In this document: positions 31,825-41,556 of the stretch, piece by piece
How the letters are laid out: every line of letters starts with the position of its first letter
Position numbering within the stretch: position 1 is the stretch's first letter
Assembly (NCBI GenBank): GCA_039591075.1
Contig: JBDHEI010000030.1
Coordinates: forward strand, 28,278 to 92,277
From: JAOTVV01 sp039591075
GTDB lineage: Bacteria > Gemmatimonadota > Gemmatimonadetes > Gemmatimonadales > GWC2-71-9
Reading direction: 5' to 3'
DNA length: 64,000 bases
The notes under the pieces: model-generated
The model's database searches: none
Told to the model about the DNA's origin: nothing
What the model saw: the letters and a program-made list of their open reading frames with translations, nothing else
Position numbers and translations under genes: made by a program

Positions 31825-33801
31825 ATGAGCATCGACCAGAGCTTCCCCGTTCTCTCGAACCGCGAGCGACGGGTGCTCGCAGCCGTCTGTGACACGCTCC
31901 TCCCGTGTCTCAGCGTACCTGACGACCCGCACGACTTCTTTGCGACAGGCGCTGCGCAGGTGGGAACGGCCGAACGGGTCGAGCGGCTGATCGGGACCAT
32001 TCGGGCCCCGGCCGATCGCCTGCAACTGCGCCTGCTCTTGTCCGCATTGGATTCGCGGCTCGTCAGCCTCGCGCTTTCCGGACGCTTCGCCCGGTTTACC
32101 AGGCTCGGCCGCGAGGCTCGAGAGACCGTGCTCGCTGGCTGGTCGGATTCCCGCATCGCGCTCCGACGCGCCGGGTTCCAGGCACTGAAGCGGTTGACCC
32201 ACGTCGCGTATCTTGCCTGGCCGGTCGACGGCGTGTCGCATCCGGCGTGGCGGGTGGTGGGGCATCCGGGTCCCTTGCCGCCTCCACCGAAGGCGATTGC
32301 CGCACTTCCCGAAGTGCGGGTGGCGGACGCCGCGTCGATCGACTGCGAGGTGGTGGTGATTGGATCGGGAGCGGGAGGTGGGGTGGTGGCGGGTGTCCTC
32401 GCCGAAGCCGGGATCGACGTCGTCGTGGTGGAACGAGGCCCGAATCCGAGTTCGAGGGACCTCACGCAGATTGAGGGCGATATGCTGGGGTCGCTCTATC
32501 TGGACGGCGGACTCCTCATGACGAAAAGCGGCTCGATGCCCATCCTCGCGGGCAGCTGTGTTGGTGGTGGAACCACCATCAATTACACCACGAGCTTCCC
32601 GCTACCCGAGGTGACGCGGAGTGAGTGGGACCGGATCTCAGGGTTGTCGCTGTTCTCGTCGCGTCGATTCACGGAGAGCCTCGACCGGGTGAGTGCCCGG
32701 CTTGATGTCGGCACGCGTTGGACCACGCCTGGGGTACGGGACCAGATCCTCGAGCGCGGGTGCCGTGCGCTGGGTTGGCACGTGGATCTGATGCCGCGCA
32801 ACGTCACCGACTGCCCGGAAGGGCTGGAGTGCGGGTACTGCGGGTACGGCTGTCGTCACGGAACCAAGAACTCGACCGCGAAGACCTATCTCCCGGATGC
32901 AATCGCCCGTGGGGCCAGACTCGTGGCAAATTGTGAGGTCGAGCGTGTGCTGGTCGATGCCGGCCGGGCGGTCGGGGTCGTGGGGACGGGACGTGACGAG
33001 GCCGGCGGTGTGCACCGCGTGACCGTACGCGCACGGGCGGTCGTGGTCGCTGCCGGTGCCATCTACACGCCTGCGTTGCTCATCCGCTCCGGTCTCTCCA
33101 ACCCGAACATCGGGCGGTGGCTCAGGCTCCACCCCGCGACGGCCCTGCTCGGTGTCTTCCCGGAACGAGTGGAGCCGTGGTCGGGCGCACTGCAGACCCG
33201 CTACTCGGATCAGTTCGCCGATCTCGACGGCGGCTATGGGGCGAAATTCGAGACCGCGCCGGCCCACTTTGCCCTCGTGGGCAGCGCCTTCGGATGGGAC
33301 GGGGGGCGCCGGTACCGTGAGGACATCTCCCGTCTCGGGCACATGAGCCTGGTCGGCGTTCTCCTCCGCGATCGGGATCCCGGGCAGGTGCGCGTGTCAC
33401 GCCGCGGACTGCCCCAGGTGCACTACGAGTTGTCCGACTATGATGTGGCCCATTTGCGGCAGGCGTTTCTTGCCTCGGCGGAGGTGCTGGTGGAGGCAGG
33501 TGCCACAGACTTGCTGACCCTGCAGACCCCGCCCGTCCGTGTGGGAACCGGAGCGCCCGGATGGCGGGACGGTTTTCGGGAGGCAGCCGATCGGGTGGGC
33601 TACCGTCGGTGTCGAATGTCCGCCCGGATCGGTGCCGATCCCACCGGGTCGGTGCTGAGTGAGTTGGGCGAAACCCATGAGATTCGGGATCTCTATGTCG
33701 CCGACGGCAGTACGTTTCCCACGTCGAGCGGCGTGAATCCGATGATCACGATCATGGCCGTGGCCGATCACGTAGCGCGGGGACTTGCCGAACGGTGGTA
33801 A
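31825..33801 (+). CDS. GMC-family flavin oxidoreductase (fatty-alcohol-oxidase-like)
   Basis: This 658-residue FAD enzyme has an N-terminal helical region (SNRERRVLAAVCDTLLPCL) like that of long-chain fatty alcohol oxidases, then the FAD fold VVVIGSGAGGGVVAGVLAEAG and VVVERGPNPSSRDL, LAGSCVGGGTTINYTT, and a C-terminal GMC_oxred_C part with YVADGSTFPTSSGVNPMITI. The Cys-rich stretch CPEGLECGYCGYGCRHGTKN in the middle is also seen in these enzymes. It should oxidise a primary alcohol, sterol or sugar alcohol to an aldehyde; acceptor unknown. ATG at 31825 is preferred over 31786 because it begins right before the conserved helical region, though both lack a clear ribosome site. Confidence 0.8.
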   Translation: MSIDQSFPVLSNRERRVLAAVCDTLLPCLSVPDDPHDFFATGAAQVGTAERVERLIGTIRAPADRLQLRLLLSALDSRLVSLALSGRFARFTRLGREARETVLAGWSDSRIALRRAGFQALKRLTHVAYLAWPVDGVSHPAWRVVGHPGPLPPPPKAIAALPEVRVADAASIDCEVVVIGSGAGGGVVAGVLAEAGIDVVVVERGPNPSSRDLTQIEGDMLGSLYLDGGLLMTKSGSMPILAGSCVGGGTTINYTTSFPLPEVTRSEWDRISGLSLFSSRRFTESLDRVSARLDVGTRWTTPGVRDQILERGCRALGWHVDLMPRNVTDCPEGLECGYCGYGCRHGTKNSTAKTYLPDAIARGARLVANCEVERVLVDAGRAVGVVGTGRDEAGGVHRVTVRARAVVVAAGAIYTPALLIRSGLSNPNIGRWLRLHPATALLGVFPERVEPWSGALQTRYSDQFADLDGGYGAKFETAPAHFALVGSAFGWDGGRRYREDISRLGHMSLVGVLLRDRDPGQVRVSRRGLPQVHYELSDYDVAHLRQAFLASAEVLVEAGATDLLTLQTPPVRVGTGAPGWRDGFREAADRVGYRRCRMSARIGADPTGSVLSELGETHEIRDLYVADGSTFPTSSGVNPMITIMAVADHVARGLAERW

Positions 33802-33878
33802 GATCCGCGGTGTCGACGTGTGCAAGTTCCGGCTCCCGGAGCGTCCTCTGGGGTGAAGCTTGGCACAAGGAGACTACC

Positions 33879-35339
33879 ATGTCGCGTCAAATGAATCGGT
33901 TGGCTGTCGAGTCTCTCACCGGGGGGCTGCTCGTCGGGATGCTTCTCGCGGGGGCGTGGCGACCCCTACAGGCTCAGGCCGTCGCTCCGGTGCTCGGGTC
34001 GTCCGCCCAGGATCGGCAGTCGGTGACGATCACCGTGTACAACCAGAACTTCGGGCTGGTGCGCGAGGTCCGGGATGTGACCCTGACGCGCGGACAGACC
34101 CAGCTCGAGTTCGCTGACGTCGCCGCGCACATTCAGCCGGAGACCGTGCACATCAAGGCCCTGGGGCGGGAAGGGTCGCTTCGCGTCCTCGAGCAGAACT
34201 ACCAATACGATTTGCTGAATCCGCAGAAGTTGCTCGAGAAGTACGTCGGCCGGACGGTCAAAGTGTACCGGTACAACGAACGGACGGGCCGCGACGAGGA
34301 GTTCGAGGCCGAGGTGCTCTCGGTCAACCAGGGTCCGATTCTCCGGATCGGCGGCGAGATCACGTTCAACTTCCCGGGCCGCTTCTCCTTCCCGGAGATC
34401 CCCGACAACCTGATTGCCAAACCCACCCTTCTGTGGCTCCTCGACAGTCGCGAGGCGCGACAACGCCTCGAGGTGTCCTACCTCACGAACGAGCTCAATT
34501 GGAAAGCGGATTACGTGTTCGTGATCAATGAAGACGACACCCGGGGCGATCTCACTGGATGGGTCACCCTCACCAATCAGAGCGGCGCGACCTACCAGAA
34601 CGCCCAACTGAAGCTGGTGGCGGGTGACGTTCAGCGCGTGACGCAGCGGCTCAGGCGCGAGATGCAGATGGACGCAATGCGGGCAGGCGTCGCGCAGGAA
34701 GCCGCGTTCGTCGAAGAGAGCTTCTTCGAGTATCACCTCTACACGCTGCAGCGACCCACGACACTCGCGCAAAACGAGCAGAAGCAGGTGACGCTCCTCG
34801 AGAGCCCAGGGGTGGGGGTGCAGAAGCGCCTGATCTTCTACGGTCAACCGTACTACTATCGGGGATCGTACGGGCAAGTGATGTCCAACCAGAAGGTTGG
34901 GGTCTACCTCGACTTCCGCAACAGCGAGGACAACCGTTTGGGGATGCCGCTGCCGAAGGGGATCGTCCGGGTGTACAAGGCAGACGGGACGGGCGCCCAG
35001 CAGTTCATCGGTGAGGATCAGATCGACCACACGCCGAGGGACGAGCGGGTGCGCATCAAGATGGGCGAGGCGTTCGACGTCGTGGGCGATCGGCGGCAGA
35101 TGGAGTACCGCGTGGTGAGCAGCTGCGTGTCGGAGAGTAGCTGGGAGATCGAGCTGCGCAACCACAAGGACGATGCCACCGAGGTGCAGGTGGTGGAGCC
35201 CGTTGGAGGCGATTGGGAAATTCTGTCGTCCAGCCACGAATGGCGGCGCGTCGATGCGCGGACGTTTACCTACACCGTCAACGTTCCGGGGCGCGGCACC
35301 GTGAAGATCGAGTATCGCGTCCGCGTCCGGTGGTGCTGA
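33879..35339 (+). CDS. secreted DUF4139 domain protein
   Basis: This is a 486-residue protein with a signal peptide (about residues 1-32, ending LQAQA). The mature chain reads VTITVYNQNFGLVREVRDV, YLTNELNWKADYVFVI, GWVTLTNQSGATYQNAQLKLVAGDV and a C-terminal PGRGTVKIEYRVRV, typical of DUF4139, an all-beta domain often found with DUF4140 in secreted or membrane-anchored proteins of unknown role. A good AAGGAG site precedes the ATG. A strong hairpin ends the transcript. It may be an envelope protein. Confidence 0.75.
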   Translation: MSRQMNRLAVESLTGGLLVGMLLAGAWRPLQAQAVAPVLGSSAQDRQSVTITVYNQNFGLVREVRDVTLTRGQTQLEFADVAAHIQPETVHIKALGREGSLRVLEQNYQYDLLNPQKLLEKYVGRTVKVYRYNERTGRDEEFEAEVLSVNQGPILRIGGEITFNFPGRFSFPEIPDNLIAKPTLLWLLDSREARQRLEVSYLTNELNWKADYVFVINEDDTRGDLTGWVTLTNQSGATYQNAQLKLVAGDVQRVTQRLRREMQMDAMRAGVAQEAAFVEESFFEYHLYTLQRPTTLAQNEQKQVTLLESPGVGVQKRLIFYGQPYYYRGSYGQVMSNQKVGVYLDFRNSEDNRLGMPLPKGIVRVYKADGTGAQQFIGEDQIDHTPRDERVRIKMGEAFDVVGDRRQMEYRVVSSCVSESSWEIELRNHKDDATEVQVVEPVGGDWEILSSSHEWRRVDARTFTYTVNVPGRGTVKIEYRVRVRWC

Positions 35340-35374
35340 CCGCGTGATGGGGGCCGCTGTCGGCCCGTGGGTAT

Positions 35375-35403
35375 CGGGGGAACAGCAAGCCGCTGTTCCC
35401 CCG
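35375..35403 (+). terminator. strong hairpin between the DUF4139 and DUF819 genes
   Basis: A perfect 12-base stem, CGGGGGAACAGC (35375-35386) with GCTGTTCCCCCG (35392-35403), closes a five-base loop. It lies 36 bases after the DUF4139 stop. The following bases are only modestly T-rich. Confidence 0.6.
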
Positions 35404-35433
35404 CTCGAGTTCTATCTGCCATGATCCCTCCCG

Positions 35434-36630
35434 GTGCCTGACACCGTCTCGACGGCGTTGATCACCGAGCCGACGGCGGTGTTCGCGTGGCTGGCGGCGC
35501 TCGTGGCGGGCATCTTCTGGCTGAGCAGCCTCCCGCGGCTGAAGAAGCTTTTCGACCTCACGCCACCGGTCATCTACGCGTATTTCATTCCGACCATCTC
35601 GACCACGCTGGGGATCACGCCGCCCGCCTCCACTGCCTACGACTGGATGGTTGCCTATCTGCTCCCGACCGCGCTGCTGCTGCTCATGGTCGCGGTCGAT
35701 CTTCGTAGCCTGCTGCGCCTTGGGCCCATGGCCTTGTTCATGCTCGTGGCGGGCACGGCGGGCATCCTCATCGGGGCACCGCTCGCATTGATCGTTTTCG
35801 GGCCCTTCCTACCGGAGGAGTCGTGGAAGGGACTGGCTGCGCTCTCGGGAAGTTGGATTGGCGGAACGGCCAACATGATGGCCATCGCTGGTAGCGTTGG
35901 AACACCCGACTCGTTGCTCGGCCCGATCATCGTAGTGGATACTGTTGTGGGCTATGGATGGATGGGGGTGCTGCTCCTCATGAGCGCGTGGCAGAACACC
36001 TTTGACCGGCGAACCGGGGCCCGAACCGCCGCCATCCAGGACACCAATCGCCGACTGGCGGAGCTGAACGCGAATCGGCACCCGCTGGAGCTGTGGCACG
36101 CAGCGGTGCTCGTCGGCTTCGGGCTTGGGGGCGCCGTCCTGTCAGTCGTGCTGGGGCGGCATCTCCCGGTACTCGGCAACCCCACCATCATCAGTCACAC
36201 CACGTGGGCGGTGCTGATCGTGGTGACGGGAGGTCTGCTGCTCTCATTCAGCCCCGTGGCGAAGCTCGAGGAGGTCGGAGCCTCCCGAGTCGGATTCACC
36301 GCCCTCTATCTGATGATGGCGGCCGTTGGCGCCCAGGCCGATCTCAAAGCGGTGCTCGAGGCCCCGGCATTCGTCGGGGCCGGTATCCTGTGGATCGGTG
36401 TGCACGCCATGGTGTTGTACATCGCAGCCCGTTTGGTGCGGGCCCCTCTGTTCTTCGTTGCGACGGCGAGCATGGCGAACATCGGGGGTCCGGCGTCGGC
36501 CCCGGTTGTCGCCGGGATCTACCACCCCGCAATGGCGCCGGTCGGGCTCCTCATGGCCGTGGGTGGGTACATCTTGGGGATCTATGGCGGGCTGGTCTGT
36601 GCCTGGGTGCTGAGTTTGATCGGTGGGTGA
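35434..36630 (+). CDS. DUF819 (YjcL-like) membrane protein
   Basis: This 398-residue, very hydrophobic protein has about ten predicted membrane helices. LSSLPRLKKLFDLTPPVIYAY, LLLLMVAVDLRSLLRLGP, SGSWIGGTANMMAIAGSVG and ANIGGPASAPVVAGIYHP are DUF819 signatures, with repeated Gly/Asn/Ala motifs in the two halves as in secondary transporters. The substrate is unknown. GTG at 35434 is the only start ahead of the first helix. It ends 22 bases before the convergent cardiolipin synthase gene. Confidence 0.8.
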   Translation: MPDTVSTALITEPTAVFAWLAALVAGIFWLSSLPRLKKLFDLTPPVIYAYFIPTISTTLGITPPASTAYDWMVAYLLPTALLLLMVAVDLRSLLRLGPMALFMLVAGTAGILIGAPLALIVFGPFLPEESWKGLAALSGSWIGGTANMMAIAGSVGTPDSLLGPIIVVDTVVGYGWMGVLLLMSAWQNTFDRRTGARTAAIQDTNRRLAELNANRHPLELWHAAVLVGFGLGGAVLSVVLGRHLPVLGNPTIISHTTWAVLIVVTGGLLLSFSPVAKLEEVGASRVGFTALYLMMAAVGAQADLKAVLEAPAFVGAGILWIGVHAMVLYIAARLVRAPLFFVATASMANIGGPASAPVVAGIYHPAMAPVGLLMAVGGYILGIYGGLVCAWVLSLIGG

Positions 36631-36652
36631 CGCGGTGCATTCCACGCCCGAT

Positions 36653-38110
36653 TTACAAATAGGGTGCGGCGAGCCGAGCGACACCGTCGCGTAGTTTGAT
36701 GTACAGCGGGCGGGCATTCACCTCGCCGGTCGTGATCTGGCGCGCCCGTTCCAGCTTCCGATCGACGAGTCCGTTGGGCGTTTTCGCGAGGGGCACATTG
36801 TAGCACTCGACTCCGAATTCAAAGTTGAGACGGAGACTCCGCGGGTCCCAGTTCGTCGAACCGAACAGTACCCAGCCATCATCCACGAGCATCAACTTCG
36901 AGTGGTCGAACGGTGGTGCCGTGTAGTAGACGCGACAGCCCCGCTGGAGCACCTGCCACAGCTGAGCGGTTGCGGCCCACTGCACGATGGCCAAGTTGTT
37001 GACCTCGGGGAGCAGGATCTCCACGTGAACGCCGCGTAGTGCCGCGACGTCCAACGCGCTGATGAGACCGGCGTCCGGGATGAAGTAGGGAGTCACTATG
37101 CGCACGCGCTGACGAGCGCAGGCCAGTGCCCCCATGAACACGAAGCGCGCCTTGTCGAAATCTTCGTCCGGTCCGTCGTTGATCCCCCGGGCCACGACGT
37201 CACCGACCGATCCGAGCGACGGAAACCACGGCTCGCCGAAAAGCCGCTCATGCGTCGTGAACGCCCAATCCGCGGCAAAGGTCCGCGTCAGGTGCGCCAC
37301 GACAGGACCGTCGAGTCGGAAGTGGAGGTCCTGAACGGGATGCGTCGGCCTCCGCTCGACCAGGCTTCCCTCGCGGATGTTCATGCCGCCCGTGAAGCCT
37401 ACCCGACCATCGGTCACCAGGATCTTGCGGTGGTTCCGCAGGTTCATGTACGGCATCCGCCAGGGGAGCACGGTCCGGCCGAAGAGCCCCACCGGCACGT
37501 GGCGGCGGTTGAGTTCGCGCACGATCGACGGGCGGGAATAGCGTGCGCCGACGGTATCGATGAGCACCCGCACCTCGACACCGCGTTGCACGGCTCGCTC
37601 CAGGGCCTCGAGGAACAGACTGCCGGCGAAGTCGTTGTCGAAGATATAGGTGCTCAGGGCGACGCTCGCCGTCGCGCGTTCGATCGCCTCGAGCATGGCC
37701 GGGTAGGCTTCGTCGCCATCTACGAGGGGGGAGACCGCGTTGCCGGTGGTGAGTGATACCGCGCTCACGCGGTCGACGAGACCGGCGAGTGCCTGGAGAT
37801 GCTCGACCGCCCCTGGCAGAGGACGCCGCTCGGTCACCGCGGTTACGGCGGCGAACGCGCCGGAGGCGAGCAACGGATGCTGGGACCGTTTCTCGATCGC
37901 CTGGCGTCGAATGCGGTTGATCCCGAGCAACGCGTACAGTACCGCCCCGACGATCGGCACGAGCCAGATGAGCCCCACCCAGCCGACGGCTGCCCGGCTG
38001 TCCCGCTTGTACAACACCACATGCCCCGACGCAATCACGGACAGGAATACCGTCAGGACGGTGGCGACGACGTTCCAGAAGTCGCCGAGGACCCGCGCAA
38101 AAGAGAGCAC
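36653..38110 (-). CDS. cls: cardiolipin synthase, phospholipase D type
   Basis: It joins two phosphatidylglycerols into cardiolipin. The 485-residue protein has two N-terminal membrane helices (about 12-35 and 40-60, with GWVGLIWLVPIVGAVLYALL) and two HKD sites: HRKILVTDGRVGFTGGMN (about residue 225) and HSKLMLVDDGWVLFGSTNWD (about residue 405). FDNDFAGSLFLEAL is also typical. It lies last in a minus-strand series that begins at 43305; spacing to the upstream gene is 74 bases, so co-transcription is possible but not tight. Confidence 0.9.
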   Translation of the reverse strand: MLSFARVLGDFWNVVATVLTVFLSVIASGHVVLYKRDSRAAVGWVGLIWLVPIVGAVLYALLGINRIRRQAIEKRSQHPLLASGAFAAVTAVTERRPLPGAVEHLQALAGLVDRVSAVSLTTGNAVSPLVDGDEAYPAMLEAIERATASVALSTYIFDNDFAGSLFLEALERAVQRGVEVRVLIDTVGARYSRPSIVRELNRRHVPVGLFGRTVLPWRMPYMNLRNHRKILVTDGRVGFTGGMNIREGSLVERRPTHPVQDLHFRLDGPVVAHLTRTFAADWAFTTHERLFGEPWFPSLGSVGDVVARGINDGPDEDFDKARFVFMGALACARQRVRIVTPYFIPDAGLISALDVAALRGVHVEILLPEVNNLAIVQWAATAQLWQVLQRGCRVYYTAPPFDHSKLMLVDDGWVLFGSTNWDPRSLRLNFEFGVECYNVPLAKTPNGLVDRKLERARQITTGEVNARPLYIKLRDGVARLAAPYL

Positions 38111-38184
38111 GTGTCAAAGGTACTGCGGTCGCGGGCCGGCGGAACGGTGGGGAACTCGTTCGGCGGAGACGGGTGCCGGTGGGT

Positions 38185-39153
38185 TCAATCGGTGAGGGTC
38201 GCGAGAAAGCCGCCGAGCTGCTCGAGCACAATATTGCCGCCACTCAAGACCGAAACGACCCGATCGTGCTCTCGAATCGGGAGCTGCCCGGTCAGGAGCG
38301 CGGCGGTGCCTGCGGCGCCCGACGGCTCGGTGAGGAGCTTGGCGCGCGAGAGGATGACTCCCATCGCACGGACAATGGCGTCGTCGGGAACCGTGACGAC
38401 GTCGTCCACGTAGTGCTGGACGAGCTCGACGGTCAGCTCGCCGGCCATGGGAGTGGCGAGGCCATCGGCAATCGTCTCGATCCTGTCCAGGTGCACTGGC
38501 GTCCCCACATCGAGGCTCCGGCGCATGGCCGCCGCGCCGACCGGCTCGACGCCGTAGATCCGCACCTGGGGCCGTCGCTCCTTGACCGCCGCGGCGAGGC
38601 CGGCGATGAGCCCGCCCCCGCCCACCGGGACGACGATAGCCGTCACGCCGTCCAACTGCTCCAGAATCTCGAGGCCGACCGTCCCTTGGCCCGCGACGAT
38701 GCGCTCGTCGTCGAACGGGTGGACGAACGTGAAGCCGTGCTCTCGCTCGAGCTCGTGCCCTCGTCGGAATGCCGCCGCAAAGTCCCCATGGAGCAGGATG
38801 TCTGCGCCGTATCGCCTGGTCGCCGCGATCTTGGAGCGCGAGGCGCTCTCCGGCATGACCACCGTCGCCGGCGTATCGAGAGCACGCGCCGCCCACGCTA
38901 CCGCCTGCGCATGGTTGCCGGCGGAGACCGTGATCACGCCCTTCCTGCGGCGAGTGGCGTCGAGTTGGGAGAGGAGGTTGAGCGCGCCCCGAACCTTGAA
39001 CGATCCCGTCTTTTGGAGGTTTTCACACTTGAAGAAGAGCCGGGCACCGATCTCGTGGCCGAGCAGCGTCGTGGTCTCGAGCGGCGTCCTATGGGCACGC
39101 CCATCGAGGCGCTTCCGCGCATCGTCGAAGGTCTGCGGGCGCATCGCGCTCAC
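38185..39153 (-). CDS. threonine dehydratase/serine racemase-like PLP enzyme
   Basis: This fold-type II pyridoxal-phosphate enzyme has 322 residues. KTGSFKVRGALNLL contains the Schiff-base lysine (about residue 53), SAGNHAQAVAWAA and VVPVGGGGLIAGLA (phosphate loop) follow, and SGGNIV lies near the end. There is no C-terminal ACT regulatory domain, so it resembles the short catabolic TdcB-type threonine ammonia-lyases or eukaryotic-type serine racemases rather than IlvA. The likely reaction is threonine to 2-oxobutyrate plus ammonia. It is flanked by envelope genes, which gives no functional hint. Confidence 0.8.
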   Translation of the reverse strand: MSAMRPQTFDDARKRLDGRAHRTPLETTTLLGHEIGARLFFKCENLQKTGSFKVRGALNLLSQLDATRRRKGVITVSAGNHAQAVAWAARALDTPATVVMPESASRSKIAATRRYGADILLHGDFAAAFRRGHELEREHGFTFVHPFDDERIVAGQGTVGLEILEQLDGVTAIVVPVGGGGLIAGLAAAVKERRPQVRIYGVEPVGAAAMRRSLDVGTPVHLDRIETIADGLATPMAGELTVELVQHYVDDVVTVPDDAIVRAMGVILSRAKLLTEPSGAAGTAALLTGQLPIREHDRVVSVLSGGNIVLEQLGGFLATLTD

Positions 39154-39202
39154 CGCCCCGCGCCGGGGCGCCGGATCCGAGGGGTCAAGCTGGCTCAGAC
39201 AG

Positions 39203-40027
39203 CTACTGACGCTCCGTCTGCCGCCGCATCATCTCCTGCATCGAGATCTTCATGAACCCGGCCGGCGGCTCGAAGAGATCGTTGGACAAGGGAATGCGCT
39301 CGACCGAGACGAGCTGAGCCACGGAGACCTCGGGCTCCCAGTCGCCTTCGAGTGCCATCGTCAGCACCGGGAACCCGTACTGCAGCATCCGATCGACGGG
39401 CGCGTTTCCTTCCTCGTCGCCCATCGACTCCGAGAGCTCGGCGAGGCGGGTGAACGAGGCCGTGAGATCTTCGAGATCGGTTGTCAGCCAGGCCACCGCC
39501 ACCGTCCCTGTTTCGTCGCTGGAGCGATAGCCCTTGCACCGGATGCCGTTGATCGTCCGGGTCTCCCCTATCGGCTCGATCCGGGCCACCGATTCCTCGG
39601 TGACAATCTCGTCGTTGAGCTCCACGTTCTGGACATTGGCCGAGTCGGCGGTCCACTCTACGTACAGCCGCTGCTCAGGCTGGACCAGCCGGTAAATGCC
39701 TTTGTCGTAGTCGACCAGAAGGTAGCTCTCGGCCTCGCCCGGCATCCCAGGGGCAGTGCTGCGCAGCATCGATTGCTTCATGTAGTAGGTCACGACATAG
39801 TCTGCCACGTCGATCCCAGCCTCCTGGGCCTCCTCGAGCAGACGATCGACGGAAAGCGCGAAGAGCCGTTCCCGGTCCCCACCCACCCGTTCGATCAGCG
39901 GCTCCGCCTCGATAGAGATCTCTCGCATCGTAACCGTGCCCTCGAATTCTTGGGCGCGGGCAGCAGGAACCGCGAATGCGGCCAGGACCGGCAGCACGAG
40001 GTACGCGATAGCGCACAGCTTACCCAT
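39203..40027 (-). CDS. secreted DUF4412-like protein
   Basis: This is a 274-residue protein with a signal peptide (about residues 1-26, PVLAAFAVPAARAQ). The mature part has QEFEGTVTMREI, YYMKQSMLRS, YLLVDYDKGIYRLVQPEQRLY and ETRTINGIRCKGYRSSD, the order of strands found in DUF4412 proteins, which are periplasmic and often grouped with lipoprotein-carrier-like folds. The ATG at 40027 overlaps the stop of the upstream lipoprotein gene by eight bases. Function unknown. Confidence 0.6.
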   Translation of the reverse strand: MGKLCAIAYLVLPVLAAFAVPAARAQEFEGTVTMREISIEAEPLIERVGGDRERLFALSVDRLLEEAQEAGIDVADYVVTYYMKQSMLRSTAPGMPGEAESYLLVDYDKGIYRLVQPEQRLYVEWTADSANVQNVELNDEIVTEESVARIEPIGETRTINGIRCKGYRSSDETGTVAVAWLTTDLEDLTASFTRLAELSESMGDEEGNAPVDRMLQYGFPVLTMALEGDWEPEVSVAQLVSVERIPLSNDLFEPPAGFMKISMQEMMRRQTERQ

Positions 40028-40541
40028 TGGCACGCTCCATAGTTGAGGACGGGGATGCCGCGGGCACGAGGTCCGATACCTCGTAGCCGACCTCTTCGAC
40101 GACCTGAATCACCGAGTAGTCGATCACGACAGTGGTGGGATAGTGGAGGTCCGGATGATACGCGACGCTGATCAGCTCCGCCTTGTCGTCGATGGCCTGT
40201 TGGATGGTGTCGAACAGTTGATCGATCGTGAGGTACCAGCGGTGGTACTCCGCAGGAACTGGATCGCCGGAACTCACGAAGACGAGCGCTGAGATGGCGT
40301 CATTCGTCACGGTCACGCGCGTGGGAACGTCGACGATCCCCGTGCACACGCAGCGAACGGCCTTGGTGAACGCGTAGTCGGTGTAGCCCAGGATCTCCCA
40401 AGCGCCCCGCTGGGCGGTCAAGTCTTCTTGGAGGGCGCTGCCGGGTTCCAGGAGGGAACACCCCGTCAAAACCAGCGCGGCCCCGAGAGTGAGTACGACC
40501 GGTGCACGCACGGGTCGCTCGGATCTGGATGATGGTCGCAT
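40020..40541 (-). CDS. lipoprotein, DUF6174-like
   Basis: This is a 173-residue protein with a lipoprotein signal (VLTLGAALVLTGC, Cys about residue 28). The mature region has AWEILGYTDYAFTKAVRCVC, YHRWYLTIDQLFDTIQQAID and YHPDLHYPTTVVIDYSV, which fit the DUF6174 pattern of small lipoproteins with unknown role. The start at 40541 is the only ATG giving a clean lipobox; the frame is open for 67 further codons. Overlaps the following gene by eight bases, so the two are likely co-translated. Confidence 0.65.
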   Translation of the reverse strand: MRPSSRSERPVRAPVVLTLGAALVLTGCSLLEPGSALQEDLTAQRGAWEILGYTDYAFTKAVRCVCTGIVDVPTRVTVTNDAISALVFVSSGDPVPAEYHRWYLTIDQLFDTIQQAIDDKAELISVAYHPDLHYPTTVVIDYSVIQVVEEVGYEVSDLVPAASPSSTMERANG

Positions 40542-40581
40542 GCGTCTGGCTCCGTCTGGAATCGGGACCGACCCGACCGGC

Positions 40582-41553
40582 TCAGCGCTGGGCCTGGGTG
40601 ACGGCCATGCGCGCGAGCTCTGCTTCAGCGGCGAGGAAGCCGAACGCGGGCCACTCGGGCCCGCCCACGATTCGTCGGAACACCTCCACAGCCCGTTCCG
40701 GCTGACCCCCGTACAAGTACCAATTCCCGATGCCGTAGGCAACGGTGGCGCTGGTCAGGCCGTCGGTCGTCTGGGCCGAATCGAGCAGCGCCTCCGCCCG
40801 GGTCGCGCCTTTGTACATCATGAGGAGGTGGTGATAGGACTGATTCTCGATGATGTCGAGGTCCGCGACAACGGGCACCAAAACCTGGTTCGCATCCTCC
40901 TCGCGTCCCAGTCGCCTGAGCGCCATGTAGAGCCAGTGGCTGGTAGCGACGAGCATGTCGGGATTGGCGGCGTACAGCATACACTCCCGGTAGGCACTGG
41001 CGGCACGCTCGAAATCACCGCGGAGGTAGTGTGCCAGCCCGAGGTGATACCAGATGTTCGAATGCAGGGTGCTCGTGGGGATGCCGCGGTCGTTCGGCAG
41101 CCCGTCGGGCTCGACCTGGTCGGGGGTCCCGGCCGTCAAACGGGTGGCCGTGAGCAGGTCGCTCAGCGCCTCGTCCAGCGACCGAACGGTGATGAAACGG
41201 TGGCCGCGATGCCGATACAGCCGAGGGTCGTCGGGGAATCGATCGATGCCTCGCGTGTAGACCTCGATCGCCTCGCGGTAGCGCCCCAGATAGGCCAAGC
41301 GCCGGCCCACCCAGATCAGGGCATCCGGACTGTCGGCGTCCCGTCGGTAGGCCACATCGGCCGCGGTGAGCATCGATTCTCGCGCCACTCGGACCGGGGA
41401 ATCGAGGGTCGGCACCCTCAACGAGTCACCAAGCAGGGACACGGCCTCGGCCCCGGGAAGCGGGTGCTCTCGCACCAGCGAAGGGTCCGCGGCACATGCC
41501 GCGAGCGCAGCGACGAGCGTGACGCTCCTGCGGGCTGAATAGTGACCGAGCAT
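40582..41553 (-). CDS. secreted tetratricopeptide-repeat protein
   Basis: This is a 323-residue protein with an N-terminal hydrophobic leader (SVTLVAALAACAADP, lipobox-like AAC). From about residue 75 there are degenerate TPR units: ALIWVGRRLAYLGRYREAIE, IWYHLGLAHYLRGDFERAAS and GIGNWYLYGGQPERAVEVF. TPR arrays form protein-binding scaffolds. It starts three bases after the upstream gene ends, so they probably work together. No enzymatic motif. Confidence 0.65.
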   Translation of the reverse strand: MLGHYSARRSVTLVAALAACAADPSLVREHPLPGAEAVSLLGDSLRVPTLDSPVRVARESMLTAADVAYRRDADSPDALIWVGRRLAYLGRYREAIEVYTRGIDRFPDDPRLYRHRGHRFITVRSLDEALSDLLTATRLTAGTPDQVEPDGLPNDRGIPTSTLHSNIWYHLGLAHYLRGDFERAASAYRECMLYAANPDMLVATSHWLYMALRRLGREEDANQVLVPVVADLDIIENQSYHHLLMMYKGATRAEALLDSAQTTDGLTSATVAYGIGNWYLYGGQPERAVEVFRRIVGGPEWPAFGFLAAEAELARMAVTQAQR

Positions 41554-41556
41554 GAC